From NCBI RefSeq assembly GCF_031085165.1, contig NZ_JAVHTY010000004.1, positions 248,001 to 312,000 on the forward strand: a stretch of 64,000 nucleotides of DNA, given 5' to 3'. Below the pieces are notes generated by a model. The model worked only from the letters and a program-made list of their open reading frames with translations. It was not told the origin of the DNA and searched no databases. Below are positions 1-7,985 of this stretch, in pieces; the stretch's first letter is position 1; every line of letters starts with the position of its first letter. The translations under genes and the position numbers were made by a program. This stretch comes from Pseudomonas sp. 102515. Its GTDB lineage: Bacteria > Pseudomonadota > Gammaproteobacteria > Pseudomonadales > Pseudomonadaceae.

Positions 1-180
1 GACCGTGACGCCCAGGGCGGCGAGCTGTTCCACGTCTACACCGAGTCCTTCGCCGACCGCTTCTTCTTCGAAATCCTCCAGCGCAAGGATTACAGTGGCT
101 ACGGCGCCGCCAACAGCCCGGTCCGCCTGGCGGCCATGCTGCAGGCCCGCCAGGGTCGCCCGGCGCCCCTGGAATTCTGA
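1..180 (+). CDS. quiC: 3-dehydroshikimate dehydratase / HPPD-like protein, C-terminal end only
   Basis: The first 59 codons in frame 1, ending at TGA 178-180, are the last part of a protein whose start lies outside the window. The segment FFFEILQRKDYSGYG is the closing beta strand of the 4-hydroxyphenylpyruvate dioxygenase fold, and the Glu in FEI is the usual third iron ligand of that fold. The following GAANSPVRLAAM tail resembles the two-domain QuiC proteins of Pseudomonas (dehydroshikimate dehydratase joined to an HPPD-like domain) more than true HPPD. QuiC turns 3-dehydroshikimate into protocatechuate in quinate/shikimate catabolism. The TetR gene 54 bp downstream on the same strand fits such a locus. 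The choice of QuiC over HPPD rests on the short tail only. Confidence 0.6.
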   Translation, partial: DRDAQGGELFHVYTESFADRFFFEILQRKDYSGYGAANSPVRLAAMLQARQGRPAPLEF

Positions 181-234
181 GCCAGGCGGGCACCCAGGGG
201 TGCCCGCGCCTCTCCTCCGACAAGAGTCAGCCCG

Positions 235-891
235 ATGCAGGACACCCCGGCGCTCGCGCCCACGCTCCGTACCCCGCGCAAGAACAATCCCGAGAAGACC
301 CGCCAGGCCATCCTCGCCGCCGCCGTGGCCGAGTTCGCCGACCTGGGCCTGAGCGGCGCGCGGGTGGACGCCATCGCCGAGCGCACTCACACCTCCAAGC
401 GGATGATTTACTACTACTTTGGCAGCAAGGAGCAGCTCTACCTGACGGTGCTGGAAAAGCTCTACAGCGACGTGCGCGGCAACGAGGCCGAATTGCCGCT
501 GGACCGCCTGCCGCCGCTGGAGGCGATCCGCACCCTGGCGGAATTCCTCTTCGAGCATCACCGCAGCCACGATGATTTCATCCGCGTGGTGAGCATCGAG
601 AACATCCACCGGGGTCGTCACCTGGCCCAGTCCGAGACCATCTCCAGCCTCAACTCCTCGGCGTTGGAGGCCCTGCGCCGCATCCTCGCCCGCGGCGAAG
701 CCAGCGGCGAGATCCGCAGTGGGCTGGATGCGGTGGACGTGCACCTGCTGATGTGCTCGTTCTGCTTCTACCGCGTGTCCAACCGCCACACCTTCGGCCG
801 CATCCACGACATCGACATGGAAGAGCCGGCCGTGCTGCGCCGGCACAAGACCATGATCAGCGATGCGATGGTGCGCTACCTGCAGCCGTAG
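235..891 (+). CDS. TetR/AcrR family transcriptional regulator
   Basis: A 218-residue one-domain repressor of typical TetR length. The N-terminal helix-turn-helix covers about residues 21-67, with RQAILAAAVAEFADLGL followed by the recognition region TSKRMIYYYFGSKEQLY. The remainder is the helical ligand-binding domain. It lies 54 bp after the quiC-like gene on the same strand and probably regulates the quinate/shikimate genes upstream of the window; that is inferred from position. The ATG at 235 follows a weak purine-rich stretch (ccgacaagag). The inducer cannot be read from the sequence. Confidence 0.85.
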   Translation: MQDTPALAPTLRTPRKNNPEKTRQAILAAAVAEFADLGLSGARVDAIAERTHTSKRMIYYYFGSKEQLYLTVLEKLYSDVRGNEAELPLDRLPPLEAIRTLAEFLFEHHRSHDDFIRVVSIENIHRGRHLAQSETISSLNSSALEALRRILARGEASGEIRSGLDAVDVHLLMCSFCFYRVSNRHTFGRIHDIDMEEPAVLRRHKTMISDAMVRYLQP

Positions 892-975
892 GGCGTCTGC
901 AACCCTCTCCCAACAGGAGGGGCGTTTGACCGATGCTTTCGGTTGCCGGCATAGATTCGTAGGATGGAAAAACGC

Positions 976-1062
976 GTAGGTTGGGTTGGGGCAGCTTCAT
1001 CGTCGAAGCCCAACGCTGCTGGATGTCCGGCGTTGGGCTTCGCTGCGCTCAACCCAACCTAC
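976..1062. repeat. Inverted pair of REP-1 palindromes
   Basis: Two facing REP elements. The left (976-1014, plus orientation) starts GTAG, then GTTGGG, and ends CCCAAC, with the longer centre that contains CTTCATCGTCGAAG. The right (1032-1062) is the same family reversed, ending in CTAC. This head-to-head arrangement is a typical BIME. It lies between a plus-strand gene end and a minus-strand gene end, so it may also act as a bidirectional transcript-end structure. Confidence 0.85.
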
Positions 1063-1089
1063 GGAGCTATCGACCGTTCGCGCCCAACC

Positions 1090-1131
1090 GTCCCCTCTCC
1101 CTTGGGGAGAAGGCCGGGGTGAGGGCGAACC
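1090..1131. repeat. Short TCCC-rich intergenic repeat
   Basis: A copy of a short palindromic repeat built from CCCTCTCCC, TTGGGGAGA and GGGTGAGGGC blocks. Relatives lie at about 10395-10500, 24962-25018 and 55857-55893. It sits between the REP pair and the end of the SDR gene and has no coding content. Confidence 0.65.
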
Positions 1132-1152
1132 CAGGCACTCCAACCAAAACCC

Positions 1153-2010
1153 TCAGAGCACCGGCATCCCGCCTGTCACCGGCAACATGGCGCCGGAGAT
1201 ATAGCTCGCCTCATCGGACGCCAGCAGCACATAGGCCGGCGCCAGCTCCACCGGCTGGCCGGCGCGACCCAAGGGCGTGCTGCTACCGAATTGCTCGGGC
1301 TCGTCCGGCTTCATGGTGCTGACGATCAGTGGCGTCCAGATCGGGCCGGGGGCCACGCTGTTGGCGCGGATGCCCTTGTCACCGAGCAGCTGCGCCAGGC
1401 CTGCGGTGAAGTTGGCGATGGCACCCTTGGTGGCCGAGTAGGCCAGCAGGGTCGGCGGGGCGATGTCGGCGTTGATCGAGGCGGTATTGATGATGGAGCC
1501 GCCGCGTGGCATGTGCTGCAGGGCTGCCTGGGTGATGCGGAACATGGCATGGATGTTCACGTTGAAGGTGTGCACCCATTCTTCGTCGGGAATCTCGTCG
1601 AGGCTGTCGCGTACCTGCTGGAAGGCGGCGTTGTTGACCAGTACGTCGATGCGGCCAAAGGCTTCGATGGTCTTCTGCACCACGTCCAGACAGGTCTGGC
1701 GCTCGGCCAGATCGCCCGGTAGCAGCACGGCCTGGCGCCCGGCTTCGGTGACCAGGCGGGCGGTCTCCTGCGCATCCTCGTGCTCGTCCAGGTAGGCGAT
1801 GGCGACATCGGCGCCCTCCCGGGCGAAGGCGATGGCCACGGCACGACCGATGCCGCTGTCGGCGCCGGTGATCAGGGTCTTCTTGCCCGCCAGGCGACCC
1901 GAGCCGCGGTAGGTCTCGGCGCCACTGTCGGGCTGGGGCTCCATGCGTGCTTCGGAGCCGGGAAACGTCTGGGGTTGGGGTTTCAGTGGGGGCTTGGGAT
2001 GTTCGCTCAC
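1153..2010 (-). CDS. SDR family oxidoreductase (YhdG/YghA-like)
   Basis: A 285-residue classical short-chain dehydrogenase with an N-terminal extension of about 40 residues, as in the general-stress aldehyde/glucose dehydrogenase-like group. Seen: cofactor loop TGADSGIG (48-55), NNAA (126-129), catalytic Ser178 in NTASIN, and Tyr191/Lys195 in YSATK. The extension is rich in proline and ends in YRGSGRL. It probably reduces or oxidises a small carbonyl or polyol with NAD(P)H; the substrate is unknown. A full-length paralogue with the same catalytic positions lies directly upstream on the same strand, 62 bp away, so this pair probably arose by tandem duplication. Confidence 0.9.
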   Translation of the reverse strand: MSEHPKPPLKPQPQTFPGSEARMEPQPDSGAETYRGSGRLAGKKTLITGADSGIGRAVAIAFAREGADVAIAYLDEHEDAQETARLVTEAGRQAVLLPGDLAERQTCLDVVQKTIEAFGRIDVLVNNAAFQQVRDSLDEIPDEEWVHTFNVNIHAMFRITQAALQHMPRGGSIINTASINADIAPPTLLAYSATKGAIANFTAGLAQLLGDKGIRANSVAPGPIWTPLIVSTMKPDEPEQFGSSTPLGRAGQPVELAPAYVLLASDEASYISGAMLPVTGGMPVL

Positions 2011-2072
2011 GAGAAGGCTCCGAATGCGGAAAAAGAAGGGCGCCCCGGCACGTGCCGGGGCGCGCGAGGCAT

Positions 2073-2930
2073 TTAGAGGATCGGCTTGCCGCCGGTGACG
2101 GCGATGCGCGCGCCCGAGGTGTAGCTGGATTCATCCGAGGCTAGCATCACGTAGACCGGCGCCAGCTCCACCGGCTGGCCGGGACGGCCCAGCGGGGTAT
2201 TGCCGCCGAATTCCTTGACCTGCTCCGGCGGCATGGTGGCGGGGATCAGGGGGGTCCAGATGGGGCCGGGAGCCACGCTGTTGGCGCGGATACCCTTCTC
2301 GCCGAGCAGCTGAGCCAGGCCCGCGGTGAAGTTGGCGATGGCCCCCTTGGTGGTGGCATAGGCCAGCAGCGTCGGCCGCGGCATGTCCGAGTTCACCGAG
2401 GTGGTGTTGATGATGGAGGCACCCTGGCCCATGTGCTTTATCGCGGCCTGGGTGATGCGAAACATGGCGGTGATGTTCACATCGAAGGTGTAGACCCACT
2501 CGTCGTCGGGAATCTCCTCGAGGGTTTCGTGGGTCATCTGGAAGGCGGCGTTGTTGACCAGCACATCGATGCGGCCAAAGGCGGCCACGGTCTCGTCCAC
2601 CACCGCCAGGCACTGCTCGCGCTTGGACAGGCAGCCAGGCAGCAGTAGGGCCTCGCGGCCGGCTTCGCGCACCAGGCGGGCGGTGTCCTCGGCGTCTTCG
2701 TGTTCGTTCAGGTAGCTGATGGCGACATCGGCGCCCTCGCGGGCGAAGGCGATGGCCACGGCGCGGCCGATGCCACTGTCACCACCGGTGATCAGGGCCT
2801 TCTTGCCGGTCAGGCGGCCAGAGCCCTTGTAGCTCTGTTCACCGCAGTCCGGCACCGGATTCATGCGTGATTGCAGGCCGGGAACCTCCTGCTGCTGTTC
2901 CGGCATCGGGGCTTTGGGGAAATCGGTCAT
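2073..2930 (-). CDS. SDR family oxidoreductase, tandem paralogue
   Basis: A 285-residue short-chain dehydrogenase of exactly the same length and plan as the next gene downstream. TGGDSGIG is at 48-55, NNAA at 126-129, Ser178 in NTTSVN, and Tyr191/Lys195 in YATTK. The two differ mostly in the N-terminal tail and in surface positions. GGAG-like bases precede the ATG at 2930 (gattctcccatg read in reverse). It is probably co-transcribed with its paralogue. Relatives in other bacteria are often induced by general or osmotic stress; that role here is inference. Confidence 0.9.
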   Translation of the reverse strand: MTDFPKAPMPEQQQEVPGLQSRMNPVPDCGEQSYKGSGRLTGKKALITGGDSGIGRAVAIAFAREGADVAISYLNEHEDAEDTARLVREAGREALLLPGCLSKREQCLAVVDETVAAFGRIDVLVNNAAFQMTHETLEEIPDDEWVYTFDVNITAMFRITQAAIKHMGQGASIINTTSVNSDMPRPTLLAYATTKGAIANFTAGLAQLLGEKGIRANSVAPGPIWTPLIPATMPPEQVKEFGGNTPLGRPGQPVELAPVYVMLASDESSYTSGARIAVTGGKPIL

Positions 2931-3027
2931 GGGAGAATCCTCGTCGCGGTAACTTTTGCGGGCCTGTCAGTACCGACAGGCCACAAGCGGCGAGGGTTCG
3001 AGGCCCGGGACGGGCGGTGTACCGGCG

Positions 3028-3615
3028 CTAGCGGGGTGCCGATTCGGCCCAGCGCGGTGGCACCGTGGGTTGCCAGGCGGCGAGGGCGTCTAGCAGGGCG
3101 GTTGGCGAAGCCTCCACCTGCAGCATCGCGCGGTGCGGCGCGGCGACGAAGCCCTGGGTGACCAGGTGATCGAGGAAGCCCTCCAGTTGGGCATAGAAGC
3201 CATCGACCTCCAGGAGGCCCATGGGCTTGGCGTGATAGCCGAGCTGACCCCAGGTCCAGACCTCGAAGAGTTCCTCCAGGGTGCCCAGGCCGCCGGGGAG
3301 GGCGACGAAGGCATCGGCCAGCTCCGCCATCCGCGCCTTGCGCGCATGCATGCCGTCGACCACTTCCAGCCGGGTACAGCCGGTATGGCCCAGCTCGGCG
3401 GTCTTGAGACTCTGGGGAATGATGCCGATGACTTCGCCACCGGCGGCCAGGGCGGCATCGGCGACCACGCCCATCAGGCCGACCTTGCCGCCCCCATAGA
3501 CCAGGGTGAGGCCGCGCTCGGCGAGGGTACGCCCGAGGTGCGCGGCCGCTTCGGCGAAGACAGGCGAGGCACCGGGCTTGGCGCCACAGAAGACACAGAC
3601 GGTTTTCAGCGACAT
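3028..3615 (-). CDS. LOG family protein (cytokinin riboside 5'-monophosphate phosphoribohydrolase type)
   Basis: A 195-residue Rossmann-like protein of the TIGR00730/LOG family. The two hallmarks are present: GGGKVGLMG (41-49) and the phosphate-binding, catalytic PGGLGTLEE (107-115). Family members remove ribose 5-phosphate from N6-substituted AMP or from nucleoside monophosphates to release the free base. In non-plant-associated bacteria the natural substrate is usually unproven, so cytokinin release should not be assumed. An AGGAGT sequence sits just upstream of ATG 3615. It is a single-gene unit. Confidence 0.9.
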   Translation of the reverse strand: MSLKTVCVFCGAKPGASPVFAEAAAHLGRTLAERGLTLVYGGGKVGLMGVVADAALAAGGEVIGIIPQSLKTAELGHTGCTRLEVVDGMHARKARMAELADAFVALPGGLGTLEELFEVWTWGQLGYHAKPMGLLEVDGFYAQLEGFLDHLVTQGFVAAPHRAMLQVEASPTALLDALAAWQPTVPPRWAESAPR

Positions 3616-3677
3616 GGGGACTCCTAGGCAGGCAAAGCGCCTAGCCTAGCCGCCCGCTCCGCCGGAGCAAAGCACCC

Positions 3678-3770
3678 TCATCGCGCGAGGGAAGCCGCTT
3701 CCGGCGCATTGCCACTGGCGGCCTGGGCATAGTTGGCGAACAACTCGTGCAGCAGGGCGGTAAGGGTCAT
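3678..3770 (-). CDS. Possible 30-residue small protein
   Basis: A short frame starting at ATG 3770, preceded by AAGGA at an 8-base spacing, with a leucine/alanine-rich amphipathic sequence (MTLTALLHELFANYAQAA) and a serine/alanine tail. I recognise no family. It lies between the LOG gene and azurin in an otherwise empty 330-bp stretch. The ribosome binding site is the main support; a longer in-frame upstream extension to 3908 has no such site. Confidence 0.3.
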   Translation of the reverse strand: MTLTALLHELFANYAQAASGNAPEAASLAR

Positions 3771-3945
3771 GGCGGGCGTCCTTGGCTGGCGGATGATGGA
3801 GGGATAGTACCCAGAGGTAAGGCCCGGCGACCTGGCAAAGGTTTCGATGGAGGCGATAGAGCGAAGCCGTTCCCTTGCCATGGCCGCTGGAACCCGCCAC
3901 CCTCGCATCGGTCTGACTGGCGACTTTCACGCATCCGGAGGGTTC

Positions 3946-4395
3946 ATGAAATCCACGCTTTTTGCCGCCGCACTGTTCGCCCTGGGAAGTACCGGCGCCT
4001 GGGCCGCCGACCGCTGTACCACCCAGATCGAAGCCGGCGACCAGATGACCTACAGCCGCGCCTCGATCCAGGTCCCGGCCTCGTGCAAGACCTTTACCGT
4101 CGAACTGATCCACAACGGCAGCCTGCCCAAGAACGTCATGGGCCACAACTGGGTGCTGACCCGTTCCACCGATGCCTCGGCCGTCGACGCCGCCGGCATG
4201 GATGCGGGCGAAGACAAGGGCTACCTGCCCGAGGGCGACGAACGCATCATCGCCCATACCCGCATGCTGGGTGGTGGCGAGAAGGACTCCGTGACCTTCG
4301 ATACCGGGGCCCTGGAAGCGGGCAAGGAATACAGCTTCTTCTGTTCCTTCCCAGGCCATTTCGGCTCCATGCGGGGCGTGTTGCAGCGGGGTTGA
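3946..4395 (+). CDS. azu: Azurin, periplasmic blue copper protein
   Basis: A 149-residue precursor: signal peptide of about 20-21 residues (MKSTLFAAALFALG... to GAWA-A), then a 128-129-residue cupredoxin. Copper ligands are all present: His67 in VMGHNWV, Cys133 in FFCSFPGH, His138, and the axial Met142. An offset of 21 gives the classical azurin numbers 46, 112, 117 and 121. The disulfide pair Cys24/Cys47 is also visible. Azurin carries single electrons in the periplasm, classically in nitrite respiration and stress responses. The ATG at 3946 has GGAGGG four bases upstream. No Anr-type box was seen ahead of it. Confidence 0.97.
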   Translation: MKSTLFAAALFALGSTGAWAADRCTTQIEAGDQMTYSRASIQVPASCKTFTVELIHNGSLPKNVMGHNWVLTRSTDASAVDAAGMDAGEDKGYLPEGDERIIAHTRMLGGGEKDSVTFDTGALEAGKEYSFFCSFPGHFGSMRGVLQRG

Positions 4396-4457
4396 GGGGG
4401 AAGGTTGGGTTGTGGCGATCGACCGTCGCAATCCGACCTCTTGAGCAGGAGACGCCT

Positions 4458-5260
4458 GTAGGTTGGGTTGAGCGTTAGCGAAGCTCAACGGCTTTGAAGT
4501 TGGTTGCCCTAGCTGTTTACCGGCATTGCTGCTGCCCCTATTTCGCCTGGCCGGCGACTCACTTTTCTTTGCTTGCGGATCGCCGCCCGGTGCAAAGAAA
4601 AGTAAGCAAAAGAAAGCACACCCCACGTTTCGGCCCTCCGCTGCGCTCCGGGTGCCCTCGCTCCGGCGCCGTGGCGGGGGCACGGCACGAAGGGGCTTCC
4701 TGACCCTCGTGCCTTGCTCGGCGTCCTGCCTTGCAACCCCCGCCACGACACCGAAACTCGGCCTCACTGACGGGGACGAGGTGCCAGCCTGAAGCTGTAG
4801 TGTTTGGATATTCGTAGCGTGGAAAACCGCGCAGCGTTTTCCGCTGGTGCGTAACGCCGATCCTTGTGGACAAGGCTTCGCCGTTGTCCACGCTACGGAT
4901 TACGAACTCTTCGTACTTCTTCAACCAACACTTTCAGGCTGGCGAATCGCCCCGTTCAGGAGGGCGAACGCCAGTGTCGTGGAGTGGGTCGAGCCGCATG
5001 GATGCGGCGAGAGGCCTAACGGGCCATGGACGGCCCGTGTAGGCCGACCCCGGAGCGGTGCTGGCGTGAGCGAACCCGGAGCGAAGCGTAGGGCCGTATG
5101 GTGGGGCAAGCGTTTTTGGTTACTTTTGCCGCGACTGGCAAAAGTGACTCGCCTGGCTGGGCGAAACCAAAATCATCAGGGCATTCGATAAGAAGCTGGG
5201 CACCGATATGAAGATCAACCCTAACACCGTTGGGCTTCGCTCCCGCTCAACCCAACCTAC
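4458..5260. repeat. Long composite palindromic repeat, copy A
   Basis: An 803-bp non-coding element between azurin and glutathione peroxidase, which converge on it. It is bounded by REP-1 elements (4458-4489 plus, 5229-5260 minus). The left arm has a hairpin ACTTTTCTTTGC / GCAAAGAAAAGT (about 4562-4603, with an inserted loop). The right arm has TTACTTTTGCC / GGCAAAAGTGA (about 5119-5151). The arms are inverted copies of each other: TTTCGCCTGGCCGGCGA on the left, the reverse of TCGCCTGGCTGGGCGAAA on the right. The centre carries a facing REP-2 pair (4814-4843 and 4866-4896; GTAGCGTGGA...). Short frames inside it are not believable genes. Copies B and C follow at 35555 and 41247. Confidence 0.85.
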
Positions 5261-5272
5261 CGATGCCAGTCC

Positions 5273-5821
5273 TCAACCCTTCGCCAATTCCTTCTCGATG
5301 GCCGCCACCAGCCGCGGATCATCCGCCGTCACATCCGGCGCGAAGCGCCCCACCACCTCGCCATTGCGTCCGATCAGGAATTTCTCGAAGTTCCACAGCA
5401 CCTCGGGCTTGGGATTGGGGCTGCCGCCGCGGCTCAGCATGCGCTCGCGGAAGGGGCCGTCGCCGGTGGCCTCGGGCTGCGCCTGGGTCAGTTCCGCATA
5501 GAGCGGATGCTGGTCTTCACCCACCACGCTGAGCTTGGCGAACAGCGGGAATTGCACGCCATAGGTGAGGGTGCAGAATTCCTTGATCTCGGCATCGCTG
5601 CCGGGCTCCTGCTGCTTGAAGTCGTTGGCGGGAAAGCCGAGCACTTCCAGGCCGCGCTCGCGCTGGGCCTCGTAGAGGCGTTCCAGGCCCTCGTACTGGC
5701 TGGTGAGGCCGCACTTGGAGGCGACGTTCACCACCAGCAGCACCTTGCCCAGGTAGCGCTCCAGGGTCAGGGTTTCGCCGTCGATGGATTGCAGCGGGAG
5801 TTTCATCAGGGTCGCGGTCAT
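5273..5821 (-). CDS. Glutathione/thiol peroxidase (BtuE-like)
   Basis: A 182-residue peroxidase of the GPx family, close to E. coli BtuE in length and motifs. The peroxidatic Cys37 lies in NVASKCGLT and the catalytic Trp in LWNFEKFL. The usual FPCNQF motif reads FPANDF here, so the conserved Gln is Asp and the Cys is Ala; a Cys remains in EFCTLTYG and may resolve the sulfenate. The enzyme reduces hydroperoxides in the cytoplasm, probably using thioredoxin. The ATG at 5821 has GAGGAAG seven bases upstream, which favours it over Met6. The stop is only 12 bp from repeat copy A. Confidence 0.9.
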   Translation of the reverse strand: MTATLMKLPLQSIDGETLTLERYLGKVLLVVNVASKCGLTSQYEGLERLYEAQRERGLEVLGFPANDFKQQEPGSDAEIKEFCTLTYGVQFPLFAKLSVVGEDQHPLYAELTQAQPEATGDGPFRERMLSRGGSPNPKPEVLWNFEKFLIGRNGEVVGRFAPDVTADDPRLVAAIEKELAKG

Positions 5822-5858
5822 GGTCGGCTTCCTCGGGGAGAAGGTGCCAGCCTAGCGC

Positions 5859-5882
5859 AAAAACGCCGCCCGGGTGGGCGGC
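5859..5882 (-). terminator. Rho-independent terminator of the lipoprotein gene
   Basis: Read on the minus strand: stem GCCGCC...GGCGGC with a short loop, followed by five T residues. It lies about 20 bp after the stop of the lipoprotein gene and before the glutathione peroxidase start, so the two genes are separate units. Confidence 0.8.
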
Positions 5883-5902
5883 GCCTGTCGGTCGAGCGGG
5901 AC

Positions 5903-6232
5903 TCAGCGCTTGAGCTTGACCACGTCGCCGGAAACGGTGGTGGTGTAGCCGTTCAGGACATAGGCCCAGAACCAGTTTTCCTGCACCTGGGCGTTGATCA
6001 GGGCATCGCCGCCACGGGATTTGATGGCGGCCTGCTGGGCGCGCACGAAGCGGTCGTTCTGCTGGACCGGGATGAAGCCTAGGATCATGAGGCCGGTGGC
6101 CTTGCCTTCGCCATGACCGACGACGGTGTACTGCGACGGATCCAGGTTCTGCGTCTTCATCGCGGTGCCGGTGCAGCCGGCGACGGCGGCGGCGAGGGCG
6201 AAAGAGGCGGCGAGCTTGGCGAAACGTTGCAT
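5903..6232 (-). CDS. Small outer-membrane-type lipoprotein, unknown function
   Basis: A 109-residue protein with a lipoprotein signal: Lys near the start, hydrophobic stretch, and lipobox VAGC with Cys20. The mature part is short, has no transmembrane segment, and resembles TRL-like lipoproteins in its Gly-rich pattern (GLMILGFIP, SRGGDALINAQVQ). The start at 6232 is chosen because AGGAGT precedes it; an in-frame ATG at 6268 would spoil the signal peptide. It has its own terminator at 5859-5882. Function unknown. Confidence 0.8.
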   Translation of the reverse strand: MQRFAKLAASFALAAAVAGCTGTAMKTQNLDPSQYTVVGHGEGKATGLMILGFIPVQQNDRFVRAQQAAIKSRGGDALINAQVQENWFWAYVLNGYTTTVSGDVVKLKR

Positions 6233-6464
6233 GGGGTGACTCCTTTTCTGGTGGGCAGCGTCGGGCATCGTTTCCCGACGGGGCGCACTCTAGCAGCGCA
6301 AGGCGCCAGGGAAATACCGTTCGCCCCGGCGATAGGACCGCTCCTCCCAAGGTCCCAGGGTTATCAGGTGATAGCGCCTCGATCTAAGCCCGGGCGCTGC
6401 GAGCTGCTACCATCGCCCGCCTCTCGCCCGGCGGCCGCGCCGGGCGCCGTTTTGGAGACCTCGT

Positions 6465-7871
6465 GTGAATCTGCCTCTCGTCCTGAACCTCGTCGCCTTC
6501 GCCGTGCTGCTCGGCCTGCTGGCGCGAACCCGCAACACCGGCTGGAGCCTGGCCGTGCGCGTCTTCATCGGCCTCGCCCTGGGCGTGGCCTTCGGCCTGG
6601 TGCTGCAACTCCTCTACGGGCATGACGCCCCGGTGCTCAAGACCTCCATTGGCTGGTTCAACCTGGTCGGCAACGGCTATGTGCAACTGCTGCAGATGAG
6701 CATCATGCCGCTGGTGTTCGCCTCCATCCTGGCGGCCGTGGCGCGGCTGCGCGAAGCGTCCTCCATGGGACGCATCAGCCTGCTGACGCTGGGCACCCTG
6801 TTGTTCACCACCGCCATCGCCGCCCTGGTCGGGGTGCTGGTCACCTGGCTGTTCGGCCTGAGCGCCGAAGACCTGGTGCAAGGCGCCCAGGAAACCGCGC
6901 GCCTGACCGCCCTGCAGAACAGCTATGTCGGCAAGGTGGCGGACCTGTCGGTGCCGCAGCTGCTGCTGTCCTTCATTCCGAAGAATCCCTTCGCCGATCT
7001 TGCCGGCGCCAATCCCACCTCCATCATCAGCGTGGTGATCTTCGCCGCCTTCCTCGGCGTCGCCGCCTTGCGCCTGCAGCGTGACGATCCGGTTCGCGGC
7101 GAGAAGGTGCTGGCCGGCATCGACGTGCTCCAGGCCTGGGTGATGAAGCTGGTGCGCCTGCTGCTGCAACTCACCCCCTATGGCGTGCTGGCGCTGATGA
7201 CCAAGATGGTGGCCACCGCCAGCCCCCAGGACGTGCTCAAGCTGGGCACCTTCCTGATCGCCTCCTACCTGGGCCTGGGCATCCTCTTCGGCGTGCACGC
7301 GCTGCTGCTGACCCTGAGCGGCCTGTCGCCAGCGCGCTTCTTTCCCAAGGTCTGGCCGGTGCTGAGCTTCGCCTTCACCAGCCGCTCCAGCGCGGCGACC
7401 ATCCCGCTGAGCATCGAGGCCCAGACCGAGCGCCTCGGCGTGCCGCCGGCCATCGCCAGCTTCGCCGCCTCCTTCGGTGCCACCATCGGCCAGAACGGCT
7501 GCGCCGGGCTCTATCCGGCCATGCTGGCGGTGATGGTCGCCCCGACCCTGGGCATCGATCCCTTCGATCCTCTGTGGATCGCCACCCTGGTCGGCATCGT
7601 CACCCTGAGTTCGGCGGGTGTCGCCGGTGTGGGCGGCGGCGCCACCTTCGCCGCCCTGATCGTGCTGCCGGCCCTCGGCCTGCCGGTCACCCTGGTGGCG
7701 CTGCTGGTGTCCATCGAGCCGCTGATCGACATGGGCCGTACCGCCCTCAACGTCAACGGCTCCATGACCGCCGGCACCCTGACCGCGCGCTGGATGGGCC
7801 AGCTGGACAAGGCCACCTACGACCGCAACGACCGCGCCGAAGCCCCGGCCGCACCGATCAGTCGCGGCTGA
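6465..7871 (+). CDS. tcyP: L-cystine carrier TcyP (DAACS family)
   Basis: A 468-residue sodium/proton-dependent symporter very like E. coli TcyP (YdjN) along its whole length; shared blocks include [30 protein letters not shown] and [11 protein letters not shown]. It has about nine membrane segments plus the re-entrant hairpins that bind substrate (SSRSAAT-type motif and NGxxxTAGT near the C terminus). It imports L-cystine and probably related sulfur amino acids across the inner membrane. The start is GTG at 6465 with GGAG eight bases upstream. It is monocistronic and followed by a REP. Confidence 0.92.
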   Translation: MNLPLVLNLVAFAVLLGLLARTRNTGWSLAVRVFIGLALGVAFGLVLQLLYGHDAPVLKTSIGWFNLVGNGYVQLLQMSIMPLVFASILAAVARLREASSMGRISLLTLGTLLFTTAIAALVGVLVTWLFGLSAEDLVQGAQETARLTALQNSYVGKVADLSVPQLLLSFIPKNPFADLAGANPTSIISVVIFAAFLGVAALRLQRDDPVRGEKVLAGIDVLQAWVMKLVRLLLQLTPYGVLALMTKMVATASPQDVLKLGTFLIASYLGLGILFGVHALLLTLSGLSPARFFPKVWPVLSFAFTSRSSAATIPLSIEAQTERLGVPPAIASFAASFGATIGQNGCAGLYPAMLAVMVAPTLGIDPFDPLWIATLVGIVTLSSAGVAGVGGGATFAALIVLPALGLPVTLVALLVSIEPLIDMGRTALNVNGSMTAGTLTARWMGQLDKATYDRNDRAEAPAAPISRG

Positions 7872-7888
7872 GCGGCGGAGGGCTTTGC

Positions 7889-7920
7889 GTAGGTTGGGTC
7901 GAGCGAAAGCGAAGCCCAAC
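7889..7920 (+). repeat. REP-1 element upstream of the RAYT gene
   Basis: GTAG followed by GTTGGGTCGAGCG...CGAAGCCCAAC. It lies 66 bp ahead of the transposase start in plus orientation. With the inverted REP at 8531 it brackets the transposase, the standard RAYT arrangement. Confidence 0.85.
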
Positions 7921-7985
7921 AGGCACGATCTATCCAAAGGCACCAGAAAAGGCTCTAGAATGCGCCTTTTCCTTCACCAAGGACG

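Noticed and set aside
4494-5191. Several 70-120-residue frames in copies A, B and C of the long repeat (KKSKQKKAHP-type peptides)
   Set aside because: The frames arise from the repeat hairpins on both strands, have no ribosome sites and are not kept in one frame between copies. They are repeat sequence.
6384-7943. 519-residue open frame opposite tcyP
   Set aside because: Gln/Gly/His-rich antisense frame without any motif; tcyP is secure on the plus strand.
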